Shown piece after piece: positions 17,717 through 26,526 of a DNA stretch of 64,000 bases. This DNA is from Gemmatimonadota bacterium. GTDB taxonomy: Bacteria > Gemmatimonadota > Gemmatimonadetes > Gemmatimonadales > Gemmatimonadaceae. A model generated the notes under the pieces. The model saw nothing but the letters and a program-made list of their open reading frames with translations. It was not told the origin of the DNA and did no database searches. The stretch covers positions 1-64,000 of the forward strand of contig JACQBG010000040.1 of assembly GCA_016194585.1 (NCBI GenBank), given 5' to 3'. The position numbers and the translations under genes are program-made. Each line of letters opens with the position of its first letter. Within the stretch, counting starts at the first letter, position 1.

Positions 17717-18187
17717 ATGGCTGCATCGAAGAAACCCGCGGCGCGCGCCGCGGCGACACCCAAACTGCAAGACACGGTGCGCCTTTCCGCGGACGGGCTC
17801 GCCAAGGTGCTCGGCGATCTGGAGGCGCGTGTGCTGCGTGTCGTCTGGGCCCTCGGGCGTCCGGCCACGGCTCGGGACGTGCACGCGCGGGTGGTGCGGG
17901 CCCATCAGGTCTCTCCGCTCACGACTATCACCGTGCTCAATCGACTGGTCGCGAAGCACGTGTTAACGCGCACTCGCACGGACGACCGCTTGCACTATGC
18001 CGCGCGGCTCGACGAGCGCGCGTTCATGACGCATGCGTCACGACGCGTGATGGAAGGCATCGTATCGCTCGGGCCGGACGCCGTCGCGGCCTCCTTGGTG
18101 GATGTACTGGCGGAGCGCGATCCCCGACAACTCGAGGAACTCGCGCGGCTCGTGCGCCGGAAGTTGCGCGAACGCGGCGAACGTTAA
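17717..18187 (+). CDS. BlaI/MecI/CopY-family winged-helix repressor
   Basis: 156 aa. After a basic, Ala/Lys-rich tail, residues ~25-100 form the winged helix (LEARVLRVVWALGRPATARDVHARV...TTITVLNRLVAKHVL). The C-terminal part is the dimerisation region. The BlaR1-type protease is encoded four bases downstream, the standard pairing in which a membrane protease triggers repressor inactivation. With dyads at its own promoter and at six other points, it is the best candidate regulator of the copper and cytochrome genes in region 1. Start chosen at 17717 after a GGGAG ribosome site. Confidence 0.88.
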   Translation: MAASKKPAARAAATPKLQDTVRLSADGLAKVLGDLEARVLRVVWALGRPATARDVHARVVRAHQVSPLTTITVLNRLVAKHVLTRTRTDDRLHYAARLDERAFMTHASRRVMEGIVSLGPDAVAASLVDVLAERDPRQLEELARLVRRKLRERGER

Positions 18188-18191
18188 GTTG

Positions 18192-19238
18192 ATGCGCGGC
18201 GACGCGTCAGCGATTCTCCTGCCGCTCGTGCGCCGCGAGCAGCGCCACCGGCGGTTGGTGCTCCTGGCCCTCGCTCTGTTACTCGTCCTCAGTATCAGTC
18301 CGGTCGTCGGGCATCACCTGATCGGTGCGGTCCGCTGGTTGCCGGCGTCGCAGCAGCATCTGGGTATCATCTGCCTGGTCGCGCTCCATCACCTCCTGGC
18401 ACCCGTGCACGAAGCGACGCACGTCCTGCTGTACGCGGGCGTGATATACGCCGTCATCAACCGGAGCCGTGCCGCGTGGCGCCAGAGCGTCATAACGCGC
18501 GTCCTGGCGGTCGAGTTGCCGCCGGCTGACGCACCGTTGTCGGTCGCTGCGGCCCGCGTCGGGTTGGACCCAGCGCGGTTGCGTGTGGTGGGGGGGCTCC
18601 CGAACCCGGCGTTCACCACGGGGTGGTGGCGACCTCGCGTCTTTGTGGCGCGCGACCTTCCCTCCCGACTCTCACTGGATGAACTCGAGGCCGTGCTCGC
18701 GCATGAAGCCGAGCACGTGCGCCGGCGGGATCCGCTCCGCCTCTTTTTGCTGCGGACCCTCGCGGCCGTTCTCTTCTGGTTGCCAGCCATTCGGCGCCTC
18801 GTGGACGATCTCGGCGACGAGGTGGAAATCACCGCCGACGATGCGGCCGCACGGTCCCACGCGCTACCGCTTGCAGCCGCGATCCTCAAGATGGCGGGAG
18901 CCGACCTCGGCGTGCCGGATGTCAGTGTGGGTTTCCAGCGCGCCGATCTGTTCGAGCGGCGCATCCGGCGGTTGGCGGGCGAGGATGCGATGGTCGGCAC
19001 CCATGTGTCGCGCCGATCCATCGCCGCTGCCGCCGCCGCGCTGCTGGCAGTGTGGGTTTCCGGTGTCATCGTCCTGCATCCGTTGCCTGCGCCGGGCGAC
19101 CCCGTTTCCGCGGCCACCCATTGCGAGCATCCCGGCGCTTGGGCGATCTCCCACCTGTTCTGTCGAGGCCTGCACCCCACCGGGTCGTCAGAGCACTGCC
19201 CGCATGAACGTGCGGCGCCCTCCATCCCCTCTGCCTGA
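18192..19238 (+). CDS. BlaR1/MecR1-like M56 membrane metalloprotease
   Basis: 348 aa. Several N-terminal membrane helices are followed by the zinc-protease motif HEAEH (~residue 170) and the M56 signature region up to ADDAAA. One more helix (~280-300) leads to a short C-terminal periplasmic tail with four Cys and several His. It lacks the penicillin-sensor domain of true BlaR1, so it must sense something else; the Cys/His-rich tail is a candidate metal sensor (inference). It follows the BlaI-like repressor by four bases. Confidence 0.85.
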   Translation: MRGDASAILLPLVRREQRHRRLVLLALALLLVLSISPVVGHHLIGAVRWLPASQQHLGIICLVALHHLLAPVHEATHVLLYAGVIYAVINRSRAAWRQSVITRVLAVELPPADAPLSVAAARVGLDPARLRVVGGLPNPAFTTGWWRPRVFVARDLPSRLSLDELEAVLAHEAEHVRRRDPLRLFLLRTLAAVLFWLPAIRRLVDDLGDEVEITADDAAARSHALPLAAAILKMAGADLGVPDVSVGFQRADLFERRIRRLAGEDAMVGTHVSRRSIAAAAAALLAVWVSGVIVLHPLPAPGDPVSAATHCEHPGAWAISHLFCRGLHPTGSSEHCPHERAAPSIPSA

Positions 19239-19247
19239 GCAACCTCC

Positions 19248-19778
19248 ATGTCCCGTGTCATCCCGTGTTTCAGTTGGCTGTCGCTCACCGCGGTGCTGTG
19301 GACAGCCGTTCCCATCGACGCGCAGTCGTCGCGCGGCGCTGCCGCCCCAGCCGCCCCAGCCGCCCCAGCCGCGACGGTGGCTGAGACCGCGAATGTGGCG
19401 GCCGTGCTGCGCGCGGTGTTCCGCGCGGCCGAGCGCGGGGACTTGGCCGCGCTCGACACACTCTATGCGGGCGACAGTCTGACCATCATTGAGGGCGCGG
19501 GCATCAATCGCGGCTGGGCGGACTATCGGGACCACCACCTCGGGCCCGAACTCAAGGAGATGAAGAACCTTCGATACCAGCCCTCCGACCTGGAAGTGCA
19601 TGTGGTGCAAGGCACGGCGTGGGTGCTGTTCACGTACACGCTGAAAGCGGACGTTAATGAACGCGCGGCCGACTCGGTCGGCCGAGGCACGGCGGTCCTC
19701 GAACGGCGTGGCACGCGCTGGGTGGTGCGGCACATGCAGACGGGCGGTCGGGCCCGCCGCCCCACCGATCCCGCGTAA
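19248..19778 (+). CDS. Exported NTF2-like (SnoaL/DUF4440) protein
   Basis: 176 aa. A signal peptide (cleavage near PIDAQ) is followed by a linker with a short tandem repeat, PAAPAAPAA, encoded by three copies of GCCCCAGCC. Residues ~50-165 form an NTF2-like fold (AERGDLAALDTLYAGDS, TYTLKADV, RWVVRHMQ). Ligand and activity are unknown. It starts nine bases after the BlaR1-like gene and probably shares its transcript. Confidence 0.7.
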   Translation: MSRVIPCFSWLSLTAVLWTAVPIDAQSSRGAAAPAAPAAPAATVAETANVAAVLRAVFRAAERGDLAALDTLYAGDSLTIIEGAGINRGWADYRDHHLGPELKEMKNLRYQPSDLEVHVVQGTAWVLFTYTLKADVNERAADSVGRGTAVLERRGTRWVVRHMQTGGRARRPTDPA

Positions 19779-19843
19779 GGCCGCGAGAGCACTCGGCCGG
19801 CCAGCAGTCGAAGGGCCTCACACGGGTTGCGAGAAGTGACTAT

Positions 19844-19858
19844 TTTATGTAGAATAAA
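19844..19858 (+). promoter_or_regulatory. BlaI-type operator-like site 4 (TTTATGTAGAATAAA)
   Basis: The most symmetrical copy: outer bases extend it to TTTTAT-N5-ATAAAA. It lies 213 bp upstream of the small secreted protein at 20071, in an otherwise GC-rich stretch. Confidence 0.6.
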
Positions 19859-20070
19859 ATCCAGGTGTCCGCACAACGCGGCATGCCGAACCTGTGTTCC
19901 GCGAAGCACGGCGTATGAGCCGCCGACGGGCCCTTGTGGTACGGTGCACCGCTCGCCGCCTGACCACGGAGGTGGGCGTCGCGAGGGATGCGTCTGGTGT
20001 GCACGTCGTGCTGTTCATTCGTCGTTCGTGTTGCTCTTCGCCGAACATCTAATCGCTACAGGAGACTTGT

Positions 20071-20478
20071 ATGCTCTTTCAGTTCACGACGGTCGCCGCG
20101 TTCCTCGTTGTGGTCGCCGGGGCCATGCATCCCGGAAGCTATATGGCTCGGCTCGGCTCTCCGAGCGGTGCCAAGACGCCTGGCGGCATGGTGATGGTCA
20201 CGAATGCCAAGGATGTAACTCTGACCCTCAGCGGTGACAACGCGGGCGGTAGCCGAGCGTGGTACGTGCACAAAGGCACGTGCAAGGACGATCGCGGCAT
20301 CGTCGGCAGCAACGACATGTTCCCGGCGTTCCAAATCTCGGAGAAGGGGGAAGGACGCGCCAAAGCGACGCTGGCCACGCCCCTCGTGGATGGCACGAAT
20401 TACTTCGTGGCGGTCCACGCGTCGGCGGAGGACGTGAAGACGATCGTGGCTTGTGGTGAACTGAAGCCGGAACACTAG
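20071..20478 (+). CDS. Small secreted protein, unknown family
   Basis: 135 aa with an N-terminal signal (FTTVAAFLVVVAGAMH) and a strong ribosome site (CAGGAG). The mature part is predicted all-beta (AKDVTLTLSGDN, TNYFVAVHASAED) with two Cys that could form a disulfide. The style recalls CHRD/superoxide-dismutase-like exported domains, but I cannot assign a family. A BlaI-type dyad upstream suggests membership of the same regulon as the copper genes. Confidence 0.65.
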   Translation: MLFQFTTVAAFLVVVAGAMHPGSYMARLGSPSGAKTPGGMVMVTNAKDVTLTLSGDNAGGSRAWYVHKGTCKDDRGIVGSNDMFPAFQISEKGEGRAKATLATPLVDGTNYFVAVHASAEDVKTIVACGELKPEH

Positions 20479-20582
20479 CCGCGTGGCGGGCCGCCACTCG
20501 CTCGGGACGGCCCGCAACGCCGGTGTGAAGACTTGAGGCCGGACAACGTCCACGGTAGCTGGTCGGACAGATCGAACGGTTC

Positions 20583-20950
20583 ATGCCGTGTCGTCACGCG
20601 GCGATTGCGGCAACAGGGGTGAAGTCCGAGCAGCGAGTCCGGAGTTGCGCCGGAGCCCGACGGGTGAGTCGCCAGTCGAAGCGACACCCGTCGAGCTGGT
20701 TGAGCCAGCTCGCGTGTATGAGCAGGTGCATCGGAATGCGATTGGGCCAGTGCGTTTCGAGGCGGCCGGTCGCCCGATGCCCCCGAGGGATGTGCCGTGG
20801 TTGACCTCCTCGATCACGTGCGCCGAGGCGATTGTCGTCCGCTCCGACACGTGTCGCGCGGCCCGGCTTGGTCGCGTGATCGCATGCCGCCGGCTAAGGA
20901 TGGGAAGCGGGGTCTTGTCGTCCGCGGAGAGCACGACGTCGCGTCGGCCG
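20583..20950 (-). pseudogene. Degraded IS630-family transposase remnant
   Basis: Read leftward, fragments in different frames recall the IS630 DDE transposase: VVLSADDKTPLPILSRRHA (like the first Asp block), NHGTS, and in a shifted frame HASWLNQLDG (like the block before the catalytic Glu). Frameshifts separate them, so no product is expected. No intact ends were found. The flanking sequence (20479-20582 and 20951-21068) shows no gene. Confidence 0.55.
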
Positions 20951-21068
20951 AGTGGCCGGCCATTTCACTCTCCATGGTACACGCGTTGAGGGAAGGCGGG
21001 CTTGGCTAGCCGCTGTCCTTCGGCTCTATATCCTCCATGCGATCTACCTCCTCTGGCGGCGGTTCCTC

Positions 21069-22658
21069 ATGCGGCGTGATCCGGCGGGCGGCGAGCGAGC
21101 GATGAGGCCCCGGGTGGCACCGACGCATCGAGGATTGGGCCTCGGGCTGCGACTTGGTCTCCTCACGACCCTCGTCGTCGGCGGTGTGATGGCCGTCCTC
21201 TCCGGCGCGCAGCTCGCAGTAGAGCTGCGCACCGAGTTGCGCGAACGACGGGCGCAACTCGGAGAGTCTCTGGCCCCACTCGTCACGGATCTACGAAGTG
21301 CTTCCAAGCGCGACGACGTGCGCAGGGCCGTTGAGCGGTTTCACGCGTCCTATATGGACCAGGGGCACTCCTACCACTACCTGGCGGTCGTCGACTCCTC
21401 CGGCCGGTTCGTCCTCGGCACACGCGACGACGGCAGACACGGACCACACGCCTTGCTGACGGCCAGCGTGTCGTTCGTTTCCCCGGCTTTCGGACCCCGG
21501 CCCGTCGTGCTGAGCATCACGGTGGATAGCTTTGACTTTTCCGCCGCTCGTACCCGGCGGTGGAGGGCCTGGGCGGTGCATGTTGGCGTGACGGCGCTGC
21601 TGATCGTGGCGCTGCTGATCATCGTGATTCGTCGCGAGGTCACGGGGCCGATCGGGCGGCTCTTGGATGGCGTCCACAAGATGGAGCTGGGGTACTGGGA
21701 CGACATGCCGGATCCCGGTGGCGCCTGGGAGCTCCGCTGGCTCGGTTGGCGTTTCCGCAGCCTCGGGCACGAGCTGAGTCGTACGGTCGAGCTGCTTGTC
21801 GCCGCGCAACGGCGCGCGTATGCCATGGAGCGAGACACGCATGCGGATACCGAGGCAACCGACACGGGACTACCCCGGGTCGCCGTTTCACCGGTCCACT
21901 ACGATTCAGGCGACGCCATCCCTTGGCTCCGGGCGCAACTTGAACGCCTCCGAGGCACCGAAGCCGGTGACGCAACGACCCGATCGTTGGCGCAGGTCAT
22001 CCTGGACCATTATGCGACTGAGGCGGAGAGGCTCGGCCAGACCGCGCTGCGCATGGGTCTCGAAGACGCCGCCCTGCGCGTGCTTGATCCGGAGCGCTTC
22101 CTCAACATCTCAGGGCGGATCGAGGCGGATCGCCCCAGGCTCGAAGCGCTGGCTCAAGCGCGCGCGGCACAGATCCACCGCGCCCTGGCTGTGCAGGGCG
22201 TGCCGATCGTCGAGATGTGCCACCGGGTCAAGCACCCGGCGGGCATATGGAAGAAGATGCACCAGAAGCATCTGACGTTCGAGCAGGTTCACGACCTCGT
22301 CGCGCTGCGCATCGTTGTGCCGACGGAGACGGACTGCTACCACGCGCTCGGCGTCGTTCACGACCTGAACGCACCGATCGTTGGTCGCTTCAAGGACTAC
22401 ATCGTCCAACCCAAATCCAACGGATATCGGGGGTTGCACACGAGTGTACGTGACCCAGCGGGGGCGGTGTTCGAGGTACAGGTGCGCTCGATCGCGATGC
22501 ACCGGCACGCCGAGCAGGGGTCGGCCGCATACGCGGATTACAAACACGCGACGCGAGTCCCAGTGAGCGCGGGGCGCGCGGCCCCTTGGAAACGCCTCTT
22601 GGCGCTGTTCGGCGGCGGTCCGCCGCACGGCAAACGTGAGAGAGACGGCTCCCACTGA
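21069..22658 (+). CDS. Membrane HAMP sensor fused to a RelA/SpoT (p)ppGpp synthetase domain
   Basis: 529 aa from the ATG at 21069; a start at 21102 is equally possible, as neither has a clear ribosome site. Two membrane helices (~20-45 and ~167-188) enclose a ~120-residue periplasmic sensor region. A HAMP-like segment follows (REVTGPIGRLLDGVHKMELG). Residues ~330-500 match the RelA/SpoT synthetase: CHRVKHPAGIWKKM, DLVALRIVV, GRFKDYIVQPKSNGYRGLHT, FEVQVRS and HAEQG. The RFKD motif is the form found in bifunctional Rel/SpoT enzymes. There is no HD hydrolase and no TGS/ACT region. Predicted role: making (p)ppGpp in response to an envelope signal. The domain order is seen; activity is inferred. 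Confidence 0.85.
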   Translation: MRRDPAGGERAMRPRVAPTHRGLGLGLRLGLLTTLVVGGVMAVLSGAQLAVELRTELRERRAQLGESLAPLVTDLRSASKRDDVRRAVERFHASYMDQGHSYHYLAVVDSSGRFVLGTRDDGRHGPHALLTASVSFVSPAFGPRPVVLSITVDSFDFSAARTRRWRAWAVHVGVTALLIVALLIIVIRREVTGPIGRLLDGVHKMELGYWDDMPDPGGAWELRWLGWRFRSLGHELSRTVELLVAAQRRAYAMERDTHADTEATDTGLPRVAVSPVHYDSGDAIPWLRAQLERLRGTEAGDATTRSLAQVILDHYATEAERLGQTALRMGLEDAALRVLDPERFLNISGRIEADRPRLEALAQARAAQIHRALAVQGVPIVEMCHRVKHPAGIWKKMHQKHLTFEQVHDLVALRIVVPTETDCYHALGVVHDLNAPIVGRFKDYIVQPKSNGYRGLHTSVRDPAGAVFEVQVRSIAMHRHAEQGSAAYADYKHATRVPVSAGRAAPWKRLLALFGGGPPHGKRERDGSH

Positions 22659-22833
22659 GTCTCATGTGCGCCGAAGGGGTCATCACGGCCGCACATGCGA
22701 GACCAGCTGTACCACCGGATTGTGCCTTGCGAGCAATGCCCGCGCTGCCGTGCGTGCGTGGCGGGAGGAACCTGTCGAACCTGGGTGGCGAGTCCCCCTG
22801 CCCGCACACAGCGTGGGTTCTCCCGGGTCGCGC

Positions 22834-23361
22834 CTACATGCCGTCTCGGCCACTCAGGGCCGCGTCAACCCGAGCGCCAAGCGCCGGGTACTTTCGCGAC
22901 AGATACACACCCATGACGCCTGCCGCCAGGAGATTCCCCGAGGCGACCAAGTACCACGCCGGCATGCCGAGGCGATGTGACTGCATCATCAGCAGCGTGA
23001 GCAAGAAGAAGCCACACTCGAACACCACAAACAGGAGGAGCGCGCCGGCGAGCAGCGAGGGCTGACGTTCGCTGCGCCGCAGCACCGCCGCGGCGAAGAC
23101 GCCGACGGCGACGAATGCGGCGACATGAAACGCCGTGTAGGCGAGCACGTGGGCGAACGCGCCTTCGGCGACCCCTCCGCCTCCCATGTGGAACAGAATG
23201 TGCCCAAGCGCGTCCGGTACGAGAAATGGCGTCCCGCGCGCGATGTCGACGAGCAGAAACCATGCGGCAACGGAGGCGGCACCCAGCAGCCCCCCGAGGA
23301 TGCCCTCGCGTAGAATCGAGGCTCGCGCCGTCAGTCGAATACCTTCACGCGCCATGTCCAC
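22834..23361 (-). CDS. Four-helix integral membrane protein, unknown
   Basis: 175 aa with four hydrophobic segments (~18-38, ~72-92, ~100-122, ~132-155). The frame starts with GTG at 23361; an ATG six bases later with GGGG upstream may be the true start. No family recognised. It is the last gene of a leftward set that begins with the cytochrome b at 25133. The gap 22659-22833 shows no gene. Confidence 0.6.
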   Translation of the reverse strand: MDMAREGIRLTARASILREGILGGLLGAASVAAWFLLVDIARGTPFLVPDALGHILFHMGGGGVAEGAFAHVLAYTAFHVAAFVAVGVFAAAVLRRSERQPSLLAGALLLFVVFECGFFLLTLLMMQSHRLGMPAWYLVASGNLLAAGVMGVYLSRKYPALGARVDAALSGRDGM

Positions 23362-23442
23362 CCCATGGTGAGCGTCGGTGTGGAAATCGTTGTGCGTAGA
23401 GGCGCGGTGCTGTCATGCGGCGAGCGCCTTGGTGGCCGTGCC

Positions 23443-24039
23443 TCATGCTGTGCGCGCGGAACCGCTCGTCGCGCCGCGTAGCAACAGCACGCCCCCCACG
23501 AGGGCGAACACGATCAGGCCGATGATGACGGTCCATGCTCGCGATGACGTGACGACGCGAATGTCGGCCGGGGCTGCCGTGGCGCGACTCTCCATGACAT
23601 GCATCGTAGTCATGTCCGGCATCCTGGTCATCGAAGGGACCGCCGCCGCTTGGACGGGTCGCAGCACGAGATTCTCCTGCGCCGAGACATCGCCGTCGGA
23701 GGCGATCGCCACGACACGATATGCGCCCGGTTTGGCGTCGGCCGGAATCGGCAGGCGCATTTCGAACTTGCCGGCCGCATCCGTATGCACGCTCCCGAAC
23801 GGGAAGGTCTTCAGCGCTCCGCGTATCTCGATGCGAAGCGCCGCGCCCTTTGCGAGTTTGCTGCCTCGAGCGACCAGCGTGTCGCCGGGGGCGGCCTGCT
23901 TGGTATTGAGCGTCAACACGCCCTTCTCGTGCGCGAAGAGCGGCGTCGCGGCGAGCCCGATGGCGGCGAGGGTGAGCGCCACGCCGAGGCGCCATCGCAG
24001 TTGGGTAAATCGACCTGGGGCAGACACCGGCGACCTCAC
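23443..24039 (-). CDS. Exported beta-sandwich protein with a C-terminal membrane anchor
   Basis: 198 aa from a GTG that overlaps the stop of the cytochrome b gene (GTGA). A signal peptide (ending PLFAHEKG) precedes an Ig-like domain (~35-125: APGDTLVARGS, GKFEMRLPIPADA, AYRVVAIASDGD). A Met/Thr-rich linker and one C-terminal helix (VIIGLIVFALVGGVLLL) with a basic tail follow. It probably stands on the periplasmic face of the inner membrane as an accessory subunit of the cytochrome b protein. Longer in-frame starts would lie within the cytochrome gene. Confidence 0.65.
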   Translation of the reverse strand: MRSPVSAPGRFTQLRWRLGVALTLAAIGLAATPLFAHEKGVLTLNTKQAAPGDTLVARGSKLAKGAALRIEIRGALKTFPFGSVHTDAAGKFEMRLPIPADAKPGAYRVVAIASDGDVSAQENLVLRPVQAAAVPSMTRMPDMTTMHVMESRATAAPADIRVVTSSRAWTVIIGLIVFALVGGVLLLRGATSGSARTA

Positions 24040-25133
24040 ATTCCGAGATGTTGCATCTGCGGCGCAAACACGCCGTAGACAATGCCCGCGATATATGCCA
24101 GCAGCACGAGCATGCCCAGCCCCATCACCCATCGCGGCCGACCGGCCCCCTGGTCATGTCCCCGATCGAGCAACGGCACCGCGGCGAGGAAGCCAAACAG
24201 CACAATCGGCGCGATGAGCATCCCGGTCATGCCCACCGTGTTCTCGACCGCATAGATCCACAGAAACGGCCACGCGGGCTTCGTCACTTCGACCCCCTCG
24301 ACGCCCGGATGTCCAAGCACCGCCGGAAACACGGCCGCCAAGATGCCGAGGCCGGCGCACAGGAACAAGCCGAACGCCGTCAACCGGCGCACGTGCTGCG
24401 TAAAGCGCGCGGTCTTCGCCTCGTGCGAATGAATCCCGTGGACGCGAATGAGGGCGAAATGTCCGAGAACCAACGCGAGGAGCACCAGCGGCAGCACGCT
24501 GACGTGCAGGCTGTGCAGCCGGGACAGCAGGGTCGTGCTCGACGTGAAGTCCGGGGTCAGCACGGCTCCACCGGGCGACATCTTGGCGCCGGCGACCGCG
24601 TGCGCGAGCGCTTCGACGGCTTCCTGATCCCCCTTGAGCGTGGTGCCCGTGAACATCAGGCCGAAGACCGTGATGAACAGCCCGACGCCCAGCCACCACG
24701 TCACCTCACGTGGCCGGGTATAGCTCCGCCGCCAGAATACGTAGAGGATGTGAAAAAACAGCGTGACGAACACTACGGTCGCAGCCCAATAGTGGATCGA
24801 GCGCACCCAGTTGCCGAGCGGTACGCGCGTCATGATGTACACGACGCTGTCATAGGCGGACAGCGGCTCGGGATTGAAGAACTGGTCGAGGAGCACCCCG
24901 GTACCGATCAATGCCAGAAGACCGACGAAGGTCAATCCACCGAGCATGTATGGCAGCCGGTTGGCGGATGGCGGGATCGCATAATCGAGAGCGCGCACAC
25001 CCAAGCGTCCGGCGATGGAGTGCTCGGGCACGGCGGCATGTGCGGACGAGGAATCCGGTACGACTCCATCATGTGCGGCGATGGTGCCCGCCGATGGGAC
25101 CGCGCCCGCGTCGTTCGGGGCCGACGATGACAT
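24036..25133 (-). CDS. Cytochrome b (bc/b6-type) membrane subunit
   Basis: 365 aa. A polar N-terminal tail of ~50 residues precedes a four-helix cytochrome b core with two His pairs (RSIHYWAATVV / LFFHILYVF and HSLHVSVLP / LGHFALIRVHG). C-terminal helices follow. No cytochrome c domain and no Rieske gene accompany it, so it may act as a stand-alone quinol-linked b-type cytochrome or pair with subunits elsewhere. A GGAGG ribosome site precedes the chosen start. A BlaI-type dyad lies 47 bp upstream. Confidence 0.85.
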   Translation of the reverse strand: MSSSAPNDAGAVPSAGTIAAHDGVVPDSSSAHAAVPEHSIAGRLGVRALDYAIPPSANRLPYMLGGLTFVGLLALIGTGVLLDQFFNPEPLSAYDSVVYIMTRVPLGNWVRSIHYWAATVVFVTLFFHILYVFWRRSYTRPREVTWWLGVGLFITVFGLMFTGTTLKGDQEAVEALAHAVAGAKMSPGGAVLTPDFTSSTTLLSRLHSLHVSVLPLVLLALVLGHFALIRVHGIHSHEAKTARFTQHVRRLTAFGLFLCAGLGILAAVFPAVLGHPGVEGVEVTKPAWPFLWIYAVENTVGMTGMLIAPIVLFGFLAAVPLLDRGHDQGAGRPRWVMGLGMLVLLAYIAGIVYGVFAPQMQHLGM

Positions 25134-25179
25134 GGAGATGTATCCTCCGGGAGGAAGGCACGTGATACGACGCGAATGC

Positions 25180-25194
25180 TTTACGCAGTGTAAA
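25180..25194 (-). promoter_or_regulatory. BlaI-type operator-like site 5 (TTTACGCAGTGTAAA)
   Basis: Perfect half-sites (TTTAC / GTAAA) around five bases. On the minus strand it overlaps a possible -35 (TTTACA), so binding would block the leftward cytochrome b promoter. Confidence 0.65.
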
Positions 25195-25407
25195 ATACGC
25201 ACCGCGGCCACCGCTGTCTAGTCCCGCCGCCTCGTGTACGCCGCGGAACGCGCTTCGGCCCAGCCTCCGCTCCTACGCGTCGCGGCGAGACTATCGTGCG
25301 ACTAGTCGTCGTCACAGGGGGCTGCAACAGGCGCGGCTCGCAGCGCGCAATCGTTCGCTGTCAATAACGGTGCAAAATGTCCGCGCGGGATTGCGGCCGA
25401 CTGGCAT

Positions 25408-25422
25408 TTTATGTAACGTCAA
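25408..25422 (+). promoter_or_regulatory. BlaI-type operator-like site 6 (TTTATGTAACGTCAA)
   Basis: Dyad 148 bp upstream of the DUF4198 gene, in the divergent interval (25134-25569) shared with the leftward cytochrome b operon. I see no gene in this interval. Confidence 0.55.
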
Positions 25423-25569
25423 ATGTGCGCGCGACGGCCAAGCCGTCCGGCAGAGCGGGCGCGATGGTCGGCTGACGCCCCGTGTGACACGCGTCGTGTT
25501 CGCGCACGACCGTCTGGACCCGTTTCTCTCACCGCGGCCGTCTCTTCTTGCGGCCCCCACGGAGTTCGC

Positions 25570-26385
25570 ATGCGTCGCCTTTTGCTCGCCGTTCTCGCGC
25601 TGTCCATCGGGGCACTCCCGCTCCGCGCGCACGATCTCTTCCTCACGATGCGGACGTTCTTCGTGCCCGCCGAGACGCCGGTTGTCATCCACGCCCTGAA
25701 TGGCACGTTCACGTCGAGCGAAGCGGTCGTCGCCCGCGGCCGCCTCCGCGACGTCTCGGTGGTGTCCCCGGCGGGTCGCACGCATCCCGATACCACGGCG
25801 TGGCAGGATCAGGGCGACACGAGCGTGCTGACCGTCCGGACCGGACCCGCCGGCACCTACGTGGTCGGCATGGCGACCGCGCCGAGAGTCTTGGCGCTCG
25901 ACGCGGCCTCGTTCAACGCCTATCTGGCCTCGGAAGGTGTCCCGGAGGTCCTCGCGGCGCGTCGTCGCGACGGGGAACTCACCCAGCCCGCTCGTGAGCG
26001 CTACGCCAAGAACGCCAAGGTACTGCTGCAGGTTGGGGACCAGCGCACGGACGGGGCCACGGGCGCGCTGGGGTACGCGGCCGAACTGGTGCCACTCCGC
26101 AACCCGTACGCCCTTCGTGCAGGCGCGAACACCGTTCTCGCCGTTCGGGCGCTCGTCGACGGCACACCACAAGCGCACCTCATCGTCCAGGTCGGTGGCC
26201 GCGGCGCGCGTGGGGTGCGCGTCGCGCCCCGAAGCCTGCGGACCGATTCCGCTGGGGTCGCACAGATCCCGCTTCGATACCCCGGCCGATGGTACATCAA
26301 GTTCATCCACATGCGACGACTCACCAACGACCCCGACGCGGACTACGCTTCGCATTGGGCGACACTCACGTTCGAGGTGCGGTAA
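25570..26385 (+). CDS. DUF4198-family periplasmic protein
   Basis: 271 aa. A signal peptide (LLAVLALSIGALPLRAHD) leads directly into the HDLFL start that is typical of DUF4198 mature proteins. The rest is predicted beta-rich with two domains (~25-150, ~165-270), the second resembling a transthyretin-like module ending YPGRWYIKFIHM. Members of this family are often found with nickel, cobalt or copper transport genes. The start has GGAG five bases upstream. The BlaI-type dyad upstream links it to the metal regulon. Confidence 0.8.
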   Translation: MRRLLLAVLALSIGALPLRAHDLFLTMRTFFVPAETPVVIHALNGTFTSSEAVVARGRLRDVSVVSPAGRTHPDTTAWQDQGDTSVLTVRTGPAGTYVVGMATAPRVLALDAASFNAYLASEGVPEVLAARRRDGELTQPARERYAKNAKVLLQVGDQRTDGATGALGYAAELVPLRNPYALRAGANTVLAVRALVDGTPQAHLIVQVGGRGARGVRVAPRSLRTDSAGVAQIPLRYPGRWYIKFIHMRRLTNDPDADYASHWATLTFEVR

Positions 26386-26526
26386 TGCACACGCTCCCGT
26401 CGGGCGTGCGAGCAACCGCCAGCAACCGTGCACGCACATCGGCGCGGCCGCGCGGCAGTCGTCGGGCGACGAGGCGCCGCTGAACCTCATCATGACGATC
26501 ACCGGAAGGTTGGACGCACATCCTCG

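Noticed and set aside
19340-19375. CRISPR or repeat array
   Set aside because: Three copies of a 9-base unit (GCCCCAGCC) encode a Pro-Ala linker inside a coding sequence; no spacers.
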